This document shows positions 1-10,544 of a stretch of DNA of 64,000 bases, piece after piece (positions within the stretch are counted from its first letter, which is position 1; the number at the start of each line of letters is the position of its first letter). Source of the stretch: Aralia elata (taxonomy: Eukaryota > Streptophyta > Magnoliopsida > Apiales > Araliaceae); contig CM068379.1 of NCBI GenBank assembly GCA_034770075.1, forward strand, positions 43,035,130 through 43,099,129. Reading direction: 5' to 3'. The notes beneath the pieces were generated by a model, which saw nothing but the letters and a program-made list of their open reading frames with translations, ran no database searches and had not been told where the DNA came from. The translations under genes were made by a program, and so were the position numbers.

Positions 1-955
1 TTTCAACCTTTAATAGTCGTAAGACTATATAGACCTTACTGCTCGTACTTAGGGGGATCAGCCCTTTGTACCATGTATGTGCACAATACCTAAATGCTAA
101 CGCGTAAAATAATCCCCTATATAAGGGTTGTTCATCTCAGTTTGACATCAGAGTCCGCACCAAAGGAAGTTTGGTTTGGATTTACTTCAATAACGTTTCT
201 AGAATTTAAAACACTCATCAACTATGGACTAGTCGAATCAATAAGGGTTCGCTAGTCAATCAAGGTGCAATAAAATGTAATTGATATTCGAGAATCAAAG
301 ACTGAATCTCACAAAAGTTACAATTGAATAAATTCTGTATAACTCAAATATTACAAAGAGGAAATTAAAACATCTCATTTGAACTCATGAAATTGAATGA
401 AATAGAATTAAGAACTTGCTCAATTAGATAATAGCATTATGAAGCTTGCATGGTAAAAGAATGAAGTTAAGGGACTTACATAATTAAAATTAAGATAGTG
501 TTAGGAAGCTTGTTTTCAACGAAATAAAAGATCAAGGGTAGGAAACTTGCGTAAAAGTAATAAGCAATGATAAGATACTTACCTCGTACGTAGATTACAA
601 TTTAAAATTCACGTTCTTAATCAACCTATACATTCCGTTTATAAGGCAATAACAATAATTAGTTACAGTATTATAAACATTTCAGGATTCATTCTCATCC
701 AATTTCATTTTAATATCTCAATTGTCACCAGATAATTAATAGGTATTTACTTATTACCCAACATAGTATCTTATTATTCATTTAATACCCTAGTCTAAGC
801 TTTAAACATGTATATGGTAACATAGCATGGCCACAAAGAAAAAGAAAATTTTTCATTTCCTTTTCTACCGCCGGGGTGGTAGGTTTCCTTCACAAAAGGC
901 CGCCGGGGCGACAATTGTAGTTCATTTTGGGCGCCGGGGCCAGGTCATCATCGGG
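1..955 (-). mobile_element. Tekay-like LTR fragment, cut by the window start
   Basis: This stretch aligns by eye with D (19210-20170) and with the LTR of A (27720-28690). Shared blocks include the GGGGATCAGCCC block near 53-64, the run of 'cttgct' segments and a GC-rich cluster at 868-945. The left part lies outside the window. The right part stops at 955, where an Athila/Tat-like LTR start begins. It reads minus by analogy with A. No coding sequence is seen; the family call rests on homology to A, whose pol carries a chromodomain. Confidence 0.7.
868..940. repeat. Three GC-rich CCGGGG motifs spaced 32 and 31 bp
   Basis: CCGGGG cores start at 871, 903 and 934 in an otherwise AT-rich LTR. They are diverged relatives of the TCTCGCCGGGGCGAGA motif in the LTRs of A, D and E. 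Confidence 0.6.
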
Positions 956-1690
956 TGATGAGTGTGTTTTATATACACAAATTAGGTACTTTTGACCTTT
1001 ATAATTTGTATGTTTTTAGATATTTTATGTGGTTTCTATGTATTTTTATCTTTTTGTTATATAATGTGGTTTTATATTACTTTTATGTGTTTTGTATTTC
1101 TTTTATGTGTTTTTACTTTGTTTTGTAGGATTTTGAATAAAAGCTATTTGGTTCAATGTTTGGAAGTGCTTTGTTTGCCATTTTTAGCGCAACATTAACA
1201 TAGCAGCTGCTTCTTGCCTAATTTTACCCATGATGCAGCCATTATCTCTCAGAACTCAAAGAATGAAATTTGAGGGTCACCAACCAGGCATGCATGCCAT
1301 GCAAAGCAAGGAAATGACAGCGAGGCGGCATGCTATAGTCATTTTTGCGATTGAGCCGGATTGAAAGGAAATGAAGGATTCGGGCTAACGACTATAAAAC
1401 AAGCACTTTTTGGGAGGCAACCCAAGTTTACTGTTTTGTTTTTATTTTTGTTTGATTGCATTTTAGTGGTTCATTTGCATTTTAATTTCTTTAGTCATTT
1501 GCTTTCAGGTACGCTCCCAACTTAGAGGTATTGAAAGATGATATCAATGGCGCTTGACACGTTTTCAGGGAAGTCTTCTATTTTAATTTTTTCTATATCA
1601 GACATTGAGGATAATGTCAAGTTTAAGTTTGGAGGTAGTACTTCGTATTTGCGTATTTGTGTGTTTTTAATTTAGTTTTTGTGTGATTTA
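956..1690 (+). mobile_element. Athila/Tat-like LTR start plus 3' non-coding remnant
   Basis: From TGATGAGTGTG at 956 to about 1200 the plus strand matches, with many differences, the minus-strand start of the LTR of C (read from 45801 downwards). Shared features include the 'gttttgtagg' stretch followed by AATAAA. About 1405-1425 is a 'ttttgggaggcaaccc' block like the one next to the gag-like ORF of C (42822-42841). About 1600-1640 is a 'gataatgtcaagtttaag' purine-rich segment like the region before a polypurine tract. The order is scrambled relative to an intact element, so this is a decayed and rearranged remnant. No coding capacity is seen. Confidence 0.5.
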
Positions 1691-2039
1691 AGTATGTTTT
1701 TCTTTTTTATTCAAAAAAATATTTATTTTTAGGATGTATCCCTTGAGCACTGTTTTAATTTGATTTGAACCATAATCCATGGTCTATGATAATGGCTTGT
1801 TTGAAGAGAATCTAAACCATGAGATGTAGACAATTGTTGCTTAGTCTTTGTGCTTATCGTTTATTGGTTATTATTTTGCTTATGCGTCCTTTCACTTTTA
1901 TGCACTTACCTATGAGTGTTAAGCTAATTGTATGCTTAGAGAAGGCTTTTATAACCGAATGCTTGTGGAAAATATCTATAAACTCTCGAACTCGTTTAAA
2001 CATCACTCGAAGCAAGGTGTCTAAATTTGTTATGTTTGA
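1691..2039. other. No recognisable feature
   Basis: AT-rich sequence with short chance reading frames on both strands and no motif I recognise. It may be the tail of the preceding remnant. Confidence 0.4.
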
Positions 2040-2389
2040 ATTGATGGTCATGTGGGGCAGCGTGTCAAGAAGTTGGCAACAGTTGAGAATAACATGCAAA
2101 GCAGTTGTGGGCGGTTACCAGTTAGTGGGGAAGTTGCTAGACAGCAGTTGTGGCAATTACCAGAGGGTAAGCTGTCAAACATCAGGTGAGGGCAGTTACC
2201 AATAATGGGTGATGTGGCCAGACATCAGTTTTTGCATGGCTTGGACTCAGATGCGTGGCTTAAAGGCTTGAATACACCTATTGGCAGTTATCAGTCATGG
2301 GCAATTTTGGGGAACTGCCACCCCTTTGTTAGCAACACCTTAGTGGTGCAAACCTCTTAGCAGTTGGGGGTGTCAACTGACCATCAGGC

Positions 2390-2397
2390 TATAAATA
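2390..2397 (+). promoter_or_regulatory. TATA box of J1
   Basis: TATAAATA in the context GGCTATAAATAGCC. The same box occurs inverted at 3492-3499 with conserved flanks, which makes a core promoter more likely than chance. Confidence 0.6.
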
Positions 2398-2600
2398 GCC
2401 AGTGCTTGGTGCACGAAATGAGGTATGCTAGAGAGCAGAAAAGAGTGATAGCTTGGTGCATCCTTTGTGTATTGTAAGCCTTTGGGCAGATTCCTAGTTT
2501 ATTGAAGGTGCAATAAAAGGTTGGGCGTTTTAGCCTGTAAATTCGTGTGTTGTCCATTGTTTGCTTACATACAAATATTCCTAATCAGTATATATAACTA

Positions 2601-2618
2601 TGTGTGTGTGTGTGTGTG
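2601..2618. repeat. (TG)n microsatellite
   Basis: Nine uninterrupted TG units inside the J1 region. Confidence 0.9.
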
Positions 2619-2697
2619 CTGTTGGGTCTAAACAGTGCGTTGGAGTGCTGTGTGGGGGTTGACTGACTGGTTGTGCGAGACAGACCATGCCAACTTT

Positions 2698-2898
2698 CTA
2701 TTTGCCTTCCTTCTTCTCCTCATTCGGGTATATAGCATTCACAAAACTCAGAGTTCTCTCATCAGTAATCATCAGATCACCTAGATGAGGCATCGTAATG
2801 CACTTCGCCGTTGTCAGAAAATCAATCCCTAGGATGAGATCAAAATCATCCAGAGGGACAGCCATCAAGTTGCATTTCCTTTCCCATGGACCAACCAG
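2698..2898 (-). pseudogene. Ty3 retroelement aspartic protease C-terminal fragment
   Basis: The minus strand reads open for 66 codons to a TAG at 2698-2700. It contains a PLDDFDLILGIDFL stretch followed by MPHLG, the C-terminal part of the retropepsin-like domain of Ty3 elements, where the conserved hydrophobic-Leu-Gly-hydrophobic-Asp segment packs beside the active site. The catalytic DSGA segment, gag and RT are absent, so this is a scrap of about one third of a protease. It lies between two inverted LTR-like sequences. A gag tail of similar family type lies in the opposite orientation at 18224-18367, so the locus is rearranged. Confidence 0.7.
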
Positions 2899-3164
2899 TC
2901 AACAAGGATCACACACAAGTATACACACACACATGCCTGTATGATTAACACAATCTAAAGATAAGCCACACGCACAAGCCAACACAATTTACAGGACAAT
3001 ATCCCAACCTTTTATTGCTTCTCTCAATATAAGGATTACAATCTGACTAAGGCTTGCAGACTCACACTTGATCAGTGATCTCTTTCTGACAAGCCCCATT
3101 ACATGCATATAAATATACATTACAAATCTGGGCTGCAGTTGTGCACTGTTTGGAAACATGGAAG

Positions 3165-4193
3165 CACTATCTTGTGCACAGCCTAACACATTATGCTGTC
3201 ACGTAGCCCAATGCCCAGCATTGCTTGGCACCTCACGTAGCCCAGCACCTTGTGCTGTTTTGCTCCCAATATAGACCCACATTAACTAGTACTGAACCCA
3301 TGCAACATTTTGGCATGCCAGGCCCTGCCTATGCCATGCCCCGATCTTTGCCAAGCCTTTGCCGCACAAGCCTTGGTCTTCATTGTTGCCACTGAATTGT
3401 CACAGGGTCTACAATACACAACAGAGGATGCACCAAGCTATCACTCTTTTCTGCTCTCTAGCATACTTAATTTCGTGCACTAAGCACTGGCTATTTATAG
3501 CCTGATGGTCAGTTGACACCCACAACTGCCTAGAGGTTTGCACCACTAAGGTGCTGCCAACAAAGGGATGGCAGTTCCCCAAAACTACCCATGATTGATA
3601 ACTACCACGCATCTGAGTCCAAGCCATGCAAACTGATGTCTGGCCACATCACCCATTATTGGTAACTGCCCTCAACTGCTGTTTGACAGCTTGCCCTCTG
3701 GTAACTGCCACAACTGCTGTCTAGCAACTTCCTCACTAACTGGTAACTGCCCACAACTGCTTTGCATGTTATTCTCAACTGCTGCTAACTTCCTGACACG
3801 CTGCCCCAATGTCTTGTGCAATCTGACATGCCAAACTGCACCTCAACTGCTCCTTGACCCAGCCCAAGTTGCAGCCCGAACTAACTATGCACGCCAACCC
3901 ACTTTGATTGCCTCCACGTGCATTAGTCTTGCATGCTGCCCAGCCCAGCATGTCAAACACTATCTTGTGCACAGCCCAACACCTTATGCTGTCACGCAGC
4001 CCAATGCCTAGCGTTATTTGGCACCTCACGTAACCCAACACCTTGTGCTGTTTTGCTCCCAATATAGACCCATATTAACTAGTACTGAACCCATGCATCA
4101 TTTTGGCATGCCAGGCCCTGCCTATGCCATGCCCCGATCTTTGCCAAGCCTTTGCCCCATAAGCCTTGGTCTTCATTATTGTCACTAAATGTT
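3165..4193. repeat. Direct repeat, about 236 bp, copies 793 bp apart
   Basis: Copy 1 is 3165-3400 and copy 2 is 3958-4193. They differ at scattered positions (for example 'cattgcttggc' against 'gttatttggc'). Both contain the run of 'gccatgcc' and 'gccaagcc' words. Confidence 0.85.
3492..3499 (-). promoter_or_regulatory. TATA box of J2
   Basis: TATAAATA on the minus strand in the same palindromic GGCTATnnATAGCC context as J1. Confidence 0.55.
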
Positions 4194-4296
4194 GCACCAT
4201 CCCACGCACCAATTTCCCAACATTGTCGTCAATGCCTTCCAAAAGTGCAAGGCATGCGTGCCATTGTGCACACGCAGCCCGCATGTTGCCCACATT

Positions 4297-4301
4297 CAAT
4301 G
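4297..4301. other. Target site duplication of F, left copy (caatg)
   Basis: The five bases before the left LTR of F are repeated at 18221-18225, directly after its right LTR. Confidence 0.95.
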
Positions 4302-6399
4302 TGTCGACGCCGGGTTTTCGCTTCGTGGGTCCTTTTAGTCTTTTCCAATTTTAGCCTCTTGATTAAATGATTTTTTGAAAAAGGTCGGCATTAATGTCGA
4401 CGGGGTTTTGAAAGGTCGTTTTTTATGATGAGCCAATTAACCAGAGTCGCCAGTTGGTATATTTGAAATGGATGTACCAACTCATCCGAATTTTCGTTTT
4501 TTATAAATCGCTGGCTCATATGTGACTCCGAATTAATTGGTCTGCGAACCGAGATTCATAGAGTTCGGAGGCTTGCTTAAATGAGGGGAAGGTGTTAGGC
4601 ACCCCTCGACTTCCATGAAATACGGTTACCGCAATCTTAATGTTGTCCTATCTTTTTAATTTTTAAATGTGTGTGTGCTTATGCGAATGTTGTGGTGAGT
4701 TTGCATGAAGAAAACATTTGGGCTTTTATAAAACGTCGTGTTTTCTTTTTGAGAATGCTTTAAAACGTCGTTTCCGCTTGTACGAGAGAGCTCCTTTATT
4801 CGTGAGAAAGGTTTGATTTTTATTTGTCAAAAGCTATGAGATTTTTGTTAGATGTCGTTTTGGCAAAACAAGAGTCTTTTAAACCTTCGTCAAAATAGGA
4901 ATCAAAATCTATACATTGCTTCCATAAAATAATGGGCAACTTCTAGGATATCTTTCACCCTATGCACCAAGGTTTAATAAAACGTCATTTATTTTATAAT
5001 ACCATTTTTTGTGACATTTGAAAACGACCCTCTTTAGCCTTCTCGTTTAATAGGAATCGACATTTCTCAACACTTCCAATTTTTTAGCTATGTGATGCTA
5101 ACCCCCTAATTTGCTTGATTTTAATGAAAAAACCTTCATTGTTTAATTTTTGAAATCCTTTTTCGTGTCACAAAATCCAATCAAGCATAAACACGTATCA
5201 GGGCTATTCATGGGCATGTAAGCCATCAAAATAACCCCAAACGCCCACAATCACAAGTTTCACTATTTTGGAGCCTTAAACGCGATTTTCGCCTTGGCGT
5301 CGTTTTAAGGCCCGACGATTACATATTTACAATGACGGATACATCCACCCGATTACATACATTCAAAAATGTCCATCATCGGATTTGGACCACGGGGTCG
5401 CATTCCTAGGCTCACATCCGAACTTATTGCACAACCACCAAATGGATATAACGAAAATAAACAACAACGGGATGCCTCACACTCTAGGATATCTTACAAT
5501 GACGATTGAAATACACTACGAATGATACACTACCATAATAGCTAAAATTTGCACCAAACGGATATCATCGGGCTATTAGGGGGAATTTCATTCCGATGAG
5601 ACCCTCACTAATAGTCCCTAATCCATGGCTTCATGATAACATGTAAGAAAAACTACATTTAAGGTAATTCGGATGACCAAAAGCTTAACGAAATAGTATA
5701 ACAAAATGCTAAGAACAAAAGGTTTTTTCACCTTGCAAGTAATCCCCACAATATGTATGAATTTGTGTATTGAATAGAGTAGAAAATATGAGATATAATC
5801 TCACAAAATTGGTACAATTCCTCACTCTTTTCACTCTTTTTCTCTCCTAATTCCTCTTGTTTTGCTGCTGTTTTTTCCCTATTTCCGAGCTGCTGCTGCT
5901 GATTTCTTTTTCTTGCTGCCTCTTCCCCTGTTTCTGTATGCGAAATGGCCTGATAAGGCACTGCCAAGGGCAGCCGCAGATTGATCTGCGGCTGGCCGCA
6001 GATCAATCTGCGGCTGGCCCTTGGTTCTCCCCACAGCCGCGCTCGAGTCCCGTGCGCTCGAGTCCCGTGTCGTCTCGAGTTCCGTCCTTGGCCGCGGATT
6101 GATCTGCGGCTGACTGTGCTGATTTTCTCGATTTCCGTACCTCATCTCGATTTTCGTGCCATACCGTTGGTTTCCGCTGAAGGTTTTGCATTTTGCAGTC
6201 CGGGGACCGCCGGGAAAAATGCCACGTCATTCATGGGTGTTTGCTTCGCCCGTCGTCGTGTCAACCCTGATCGCAAGTCGTCGTGGTGGCCTTGAGTGTT
6301 CGCACTTATGTCCACCTTTCGTCTCGTAGGCTGGGTTAATTGACGATTTTGCCCTCCTGCCAGGGTTAGTATAGGAAACGCAAAATTTGGGTGTCTACA
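4302..6399 (-). repeat. F left LTR (3' LTR in element sense)
   Basis: Runs from TGTCGACGCC to GGGTGTCTACA on the plus strand, so in element sense it begins TGTAGACACCC and ends CGACA. 2,098 bp, the same length as the right copy. It carries a palindrome cluster at 5973-6110. Confidence 0.95.
5973..6110. repeat. Palindrome cluster in the F left LTR
   Basis: Arms GCCGCAGAT and ATCTGCGGC form hairpin units at 5973-5992, 5995-6014 and 6091-6110. The first two units are exact reverse complements separated by TG, giving a 42-bp inverted repeat. CTCGAG sites at 6042, 6057 and 6074 lie between the units. The same cluster is at 17794-17931 in the other LTR. Confidence 0.9.
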
Positions 6400-6412
6400 G
6401 CTGCTCCTCTTT
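6400..6412 (-). other. F polypurine tract
   Basis: Plus-strand gctgctcctcttt reads AAAGAGGAGCAGC on the minus strand, directly abutting the LTR start TGTAGACACC. This is the expected plus-strand priming site. Confidence 0.85.
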
Positions 6413-6663
6413 ATCATGTTTATGAAATGTTAAATGAAATGAACATGATAAAGAAAGTAGACATACGATGCATGAATGACAGTGCATAAGAAATGTCAGT
6501 ACATACATGATGCAACACATACAACTTATGATACAACTCAAGATACAAAGCATGCAACACATTCGTAAGGGTGTCAATGCCTCACGTAATCATCTTGTCC
6601 GCACCGGGTTTCGTGTCCGGTTGCTCGTCTCGTAATCATCGGATATCGTCGCCGGTTGATTGT

Positions 6664-7431
6664 CTGGATCTCAGCCCTTCCCAGGGGTTGTTGTTTATTT
6701 GGATCTCAGCCCTTCCCAGGGTGTTAGTTTGGATCTTAGCCCTTCCCAGGGTTTTTGTTTGGATCTCGGCCCTTCCCAGGGTTTTTTGTTGTTTGGATCT
6801 CAGCCCTTCCCAGGGTTTGTTAGTTTGGATCTCAGCCCTTCCCAGGGTGTTAGTTTGGATCTCAGCCCTTCCCAGGGTTTTTTGTTATTTGGATCTCAGC
6901 CCTTCCCAGGGTTTTTTGTTGTTTGGATCTCAGCCCTTCCCAGGGTTTGTTAGTTTGGATCTCAGCCCTTCCCAGGGTTTGTTAGTTTGGATCTCAGCCC
7001 TTCCCAGGGTTTTTGTTTGGATCTCAGCCCTTCCTAGGGTTTTTTTTGTTGTTTGGATCTCAGCCCTTCCCAGGGTTTGTTAGTTTGGATCTCAGCCATT
7101 CCCAGGGTTTTTGTTGTTTGGATCTCAGCCCTTCCCAGGGTTTGTTAGTTTGGATCTCAGCCCTTCCCAGGGTTTGTTAGTTTGGATCTCAGCCCTTCCC
7201 AGGGTTTTTGTTTGGATCTCAGCCCTTCCCAGGGTTTTTTTTTTGTTTGGATCTCAGCCCTTCCCAGGGTTTGTTAGTTTGGATCTCAGCCCTTCCCAGG
7301 GTTTTTGTTAGTTTGGATCTCAGCCCTTCCCAGGGTTTTTGTTGTTTGGATCTCAGCCCTTCCCAGGGTTTGTTAGTTTGGATCTCAGCCCTTCCCAGGG
7401 TTTTTGTTTGGATCTCAGCCCTTCCCAGGGT
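6664..7431 (-). repeat. About 24 tandem copies of a ~32-bp unit in the F 3' region
   Basis: The unit is built on GGATCTCAGCCCTTCCCAGG followed by a variable spacer of T and G (gtttgttag, gtttttg, gttttttgttg). I count about 24 units averaging about 32 bp. The variation is mostly in the T tract, which keeps shifting frame and creates the illusion of proline-rich reading frames. Tandem repeats between integrase and PPT are a known habit of Tat/Ogre elements and a known source of satellites. Confidence 0.95.
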
Positions 7432-7440
7432 GCTCGCCAT

Positions 7441-7572
7441 CTTGTCGTGGTTTGCTTGGATGCCTTCCGAGGTTTGCTCACCAACTTGTTGTGGTTTGCT
7501 TGGATGCCTTCCCAGGTTTGCTTACCACCTTGTTGTGGTTCGCTTGGATGCCTTCCCAGGTTTCTGCCGGGT
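7441..7572 (-). repeat. Three copies of a 44-bp tandem repeat
   Basis: Units start at 7441, 7485 and 7529 (core TTTGCTTGGATGCCTTCC). They directly follow the 32-bp array and share its 'gga...ccttccc' skeleton, so they may derive from it. Confidence 0.85.
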
Positions 7573-8546
7573 CTTGCCCCGACAGATCATTTCGTCGTGT
7601 TCCACGTCCGATTTATTCAGAATCTTGTATTTTATTTTCACATAACAAGTCATGTATAATGCCTGCTTTTTAATCAAGGAAAGAGAATGACCCCTGTACA
7701 GTCTTTTTGATACTATTTTTTCACAGGTGTCGTCGCCAGGCGCAGTGGTACGCTCGGATCTTGGTCTTTCCACAGGATCGGGTGGCGGCTTCTCCGCTGA
7801 TTGGATAGTTTGTCGCCGGCGACAGAGATACTGCAGATGGTCTTCCGGGACATTCCTGATCCTTATTATCCTTTCAGGTGTCGGCGGGCTTTGCGGCGGT
7901 ATTTTGAGCTATTGGGCCGGCGTCGACATGATGGGGCAGCAGATTGCAGGGGATGCCGACGCCTCAGATCTATCCACCACCTTATCCATCCTGCTTTGAT
8001 TAGTTTTAGATTTGTAGATCATTTTACTTCCTGCATAGACTATGTCAGTTTCATCGGTTATCAAAAGAGAAACCTTGTAACAAAATGATTTATTTATACA
8101 GACAGGTATTTAAGTTTAGTCGTTTTCCCTTTTTGTCGTATCGTTGCCTTTCATTGGACCCTCATTTTATTCATCTAACCATGATTTTGATATTTCGCCT
8201 TCTTTCTCTTCTCAAGTCTTGATGGGGATTTGTCAGATATTGCCGCACATCCTGTCGATTTCATCGGCTGAGTCTTAGATTTGGGCTAACTGCTTGGTTG
8301 GGTTAGGTTTAGGTCACTTGAGATGAAGCTGATCAGGTGGCTGGTTTCGGGAGAGTTTCGAGGGTATAGGAAGGTTTTTCTGGCTGTTGGGAATCGGTTT
8401 TGATAGAAGCAAATGTTATTTTGTAAGGAATGGGACCGTGCCACGATGGCTGCCTACGTACCCCCACAAGTCGGGAGATCAGGTCCTACGTAGTTCGTAC
8501 CTTCAAAGAACGAGGAGAAAATGATGATTGAATTTTTATTTTTTTT
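7573..8546 (-). other. F 3' untranslated region
   Basis: Non-coding sequence between the end of pol and the tandem repeats. Short reading frames (for example 7727-7999 plus) show no family resemblance that I recognise. A conserved-looking stretch around 8430-8490 (tacgtacccccacaag) follows the pol stop. Confidence 0.5.
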
Positions 8547-8888
8547 TTATGCATAGAACCGCTTCACCGAGTCGGAATTGAGGGGTTGTGGAAACACCTC
8601 CCCATCCATCTCTTGCAATATGAGGGCTCCTCCGGACAACACTTTCTTAATCACAAAAGGCCCCTCCCAGTTCGGGGCAAACTTCCCTTTGGCCTCGTCT
8701 TGACAAGGCATTACTCTCTTTAACACTAGGTCATTTTCTTTGAATTTTCGAGGTCTTATCTTCTTGTCGTATGATCGGGAGATCCTTTGCTGATATAACT
8801 GACCGTGCAACACAGCGGCCACCCTCCTTTCATCAATTAGGGCCAATTGGTCGTACCGACTTTGCATCCAATCCTCCTCGTTTATCTA
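8547..8888 (-). pseudogene. F integrase C-terminal tail, after the last nonsense codon
   Basis: A 106-codon open stretch (8867-8547) in the same frame as the preceding integrase, from which a TAG at 8888-8886 separates it. It carries the SRYDQLALIDERR and PRKFKENDLVLKR segments typical of the end of Ty3 integrases and ends with SDSVKRFYA before the natural stop. It has no chromodomain, as expected for the non-chromovirus Tat lineage. The TAG is consistent with a CAG codon changed by one C-to-T step. Confidence 0.85.
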
Positions 8889-10544
8889 AGCATTGATCAA
8901 GATTCTGAGGGACGCCATCTCAACCTCAACTGGCAGAACCGCTTCCATTCCGTATACCAGAGCGTACGGGGTTGCCCCTGTAGAAGTACGCACTGACGTT
9001 CTGTATGCCAGCAGGGTGAGGGGTAGCAGATCCGGCCATCCCCGATGATTAGCAGACATTTTCGCCATGATCTTCTTGATATTCTTATTTGCAGCCTCCA
9101 CTGCCCCATTCATCTTAGGACGGTAAATGACCGAATTGAGATGTTTGATCTTAAACTGGTCGCATAATCCCTTCATGAGGGCATTGTTCAAATTCTTGGC
9201 ATTGTCGGAGACTAAAACCTCAGGTTGCCCGTATCGGCAAATGACATTATTCCTGATGAAACCGACGATGATCTCCTGAGTTACTTTGGGGAAAGAAGCT
9301 GCTTCTACCCATTTAGTGAAGTAATCGATCATGACGAAGATAAATTGGTGCCCGTTGCTTGCCTTGGGCTCTATTGGTCCGATCACATCCATACCCCACA
9401 TTGAGAATGGCCAAGGGGAGGTCATACAGTGCAGTTCATTGGGAGGCGCATGGATAACATTACCGTGCGCCTGGCATTGGTAACACCGTTTGACATGATC
9501 ATCGCAGTCGGCCTTCAGTGTTAACCAGTAGTGCCCCGTTCTCAAGATCTTTTTGGCCAGCATCGGTCCACTCATGTGTGGCCCACACACCCCACCATGT
9601 ATTTCATCCATAATCTTTTGGGCCTGCGTCTCATCTACACATTGCAACAATCCCAAACCGACATCTCTTTTGTACAATGAATCCCCACTCAGATAAAACT
9701 TCATTGCCATCTTTTGGATTCTCCACCTCTCAGCTCGGCTCGCCTGGTCGGGAATAGATCTATCCCTCAGATATTCCCTTAGGTCGTGATACCAAGGCTG
9801 CTTTGGCAGAAACCCCTCATCCGATAGTACCGCCACATGCTCCTCGTATGCCGGGGCATTCTGTACTGCTATCTCAATCTGTGGGACGTCCCTGCTTTTG
9901 ATCACGTGGATTAAGGAAGCCAGAGTCGCCAATGCATCGGCGAAATCATTCCGTCCCCGGGGGATATGTCGGAAAGCGATATCTTCGAACTCTTGCATCA
10001 GTTGGATAACACAACGGTGGTATGGAAGTAACCGGAGCTCTTTAGTGTTGTACACCCCGATCGTTTGTCTGATTACCAGCTCTGAATCCCCGAACACTGC
10101 TAGTCTTTTTACTCCCATATCACGGGCCAGACGGAGTCCCAATATACATCCCTCATACTCAGCTGTGTTGTTCGAGTTACTGAACTGCAATTTGGTGGCT
10201 ACGGGGTACTGCTCTCCTGTGATAGAGACCAGGACTGCTCCGGCTCCTGCCCCCTCCGCATTCATGGCACCATCAAAATATAATTTCCAGAACTGCCCCT
10301 CGTCATCTCCTCTCGTGTGCAAGATCCAGAATACATCTTCGCCTGGCAAAGGAGTGTCTAACGGCTCCATTCCCCCTGCTGGCGTTTCTGACAACTGATC
10401 TGCAATTCCCTGCCCTTTCATGTCGAACTGCTGTAATATTAACTGCCACCTTGACAATCGACAGTTCAGCATAGGTCTTTCAAAGATATACTTCAGGGGA
10501 TCCATCCTTGACATCAGGTACGTGGTGTGCCCATGGAGATAATG
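8886..10544 (-). pseudogene. F second (archaeal-type) RNase H plus integrase
   Basis: A 542-codon open stretch read 10514 to 8886, in frame with the RT segment upstream. Residues 1-60 end the RT-linked RNase H and linker. Residues 76-200 are a second RNase H with an apparently complete acidic set: D81 (LYFDGA), E119 (NTAEYE), D143 (FGDSE), D193 (FADALA). Integrase follows: zinc-binding H306, H313, C344, C347 and catalytic D376, D437 and E473 with the D-35-E spacing intact. The enzymes degrade template RNA and insert the cDNA. A TAA at 10547-10545 separates it from RT and a TAG at 8888-8886 truncates its tail, so the element is probably not autonomous today. Dual RNase H is a recognised Tat/Ogre trait. 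Confidence 0.9.

Larger units (their letters stand above)
2040..2690 (+). mobile_element. LTR-like sequence J1 with a TATA box, plus copy
   Basis: About 2040-2480 is an approximate reverse complement of 3400-3810. Both copies carry a TATA box followed by the same roughly 70 bp downstream segment, and both contain repeated short words based on 'cagttgtgg' and 'taccag'. A promoter with matching downstream sequence in two copies fits an LTR U3-R segment. Exact ends and a target duplication are not visible, so the boundaries are approximate. Confidence 0.55.
2899..4193 (-). mobile_element. LTR-like sequence J2, minus copy with internal duplication
   Basis: This is the inverted counterpart of J1: the TATA box is on the minus strand at 3492-3499 and the flanking words match J1 in reverse complement. 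It also contains a direct duplication, 3165-3400 repeated at 3958-4193, offset by 793 bp. That is what tandem LTRs or an unequal exchange inside an LTR would leave. A fragment of the same family (GCTGCCCC...TTGTGCAATC, near 3800) recurs at 18738-18758, beyond element F, so F split this locus. No target duplication is visible. Confidence 0.5.

Noticed and set aside
3691..4299. Overlapping ORFs of 70-106 codons on both strands
   Set aside because: They fall in J2 LTR-like repeats, overlap each other in opposite strands and show no domain.
6664..7431. CRISPR-like array (about 32-bp repeats)
   Set aside because: Units are contiguous with no unique spacers, there are no cas genes, and it sits in the 3' region of a plant retrotransposon.
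6571..7645. Long overlapping plus-strand ORFs with a Leu-Asp-Leu-Ser-Pro-Ser-Gln-Gly repeat
   Set aside because: They are translations of the 32-bp tandem array in several frames, antisense to the element. T-tract length changes shift the frame, and there is no start context or relative.
9898..10398. 166-codon plus ORF within F pol
   Set aside because: Antisense shadow of the RNase H and integrase coding region.
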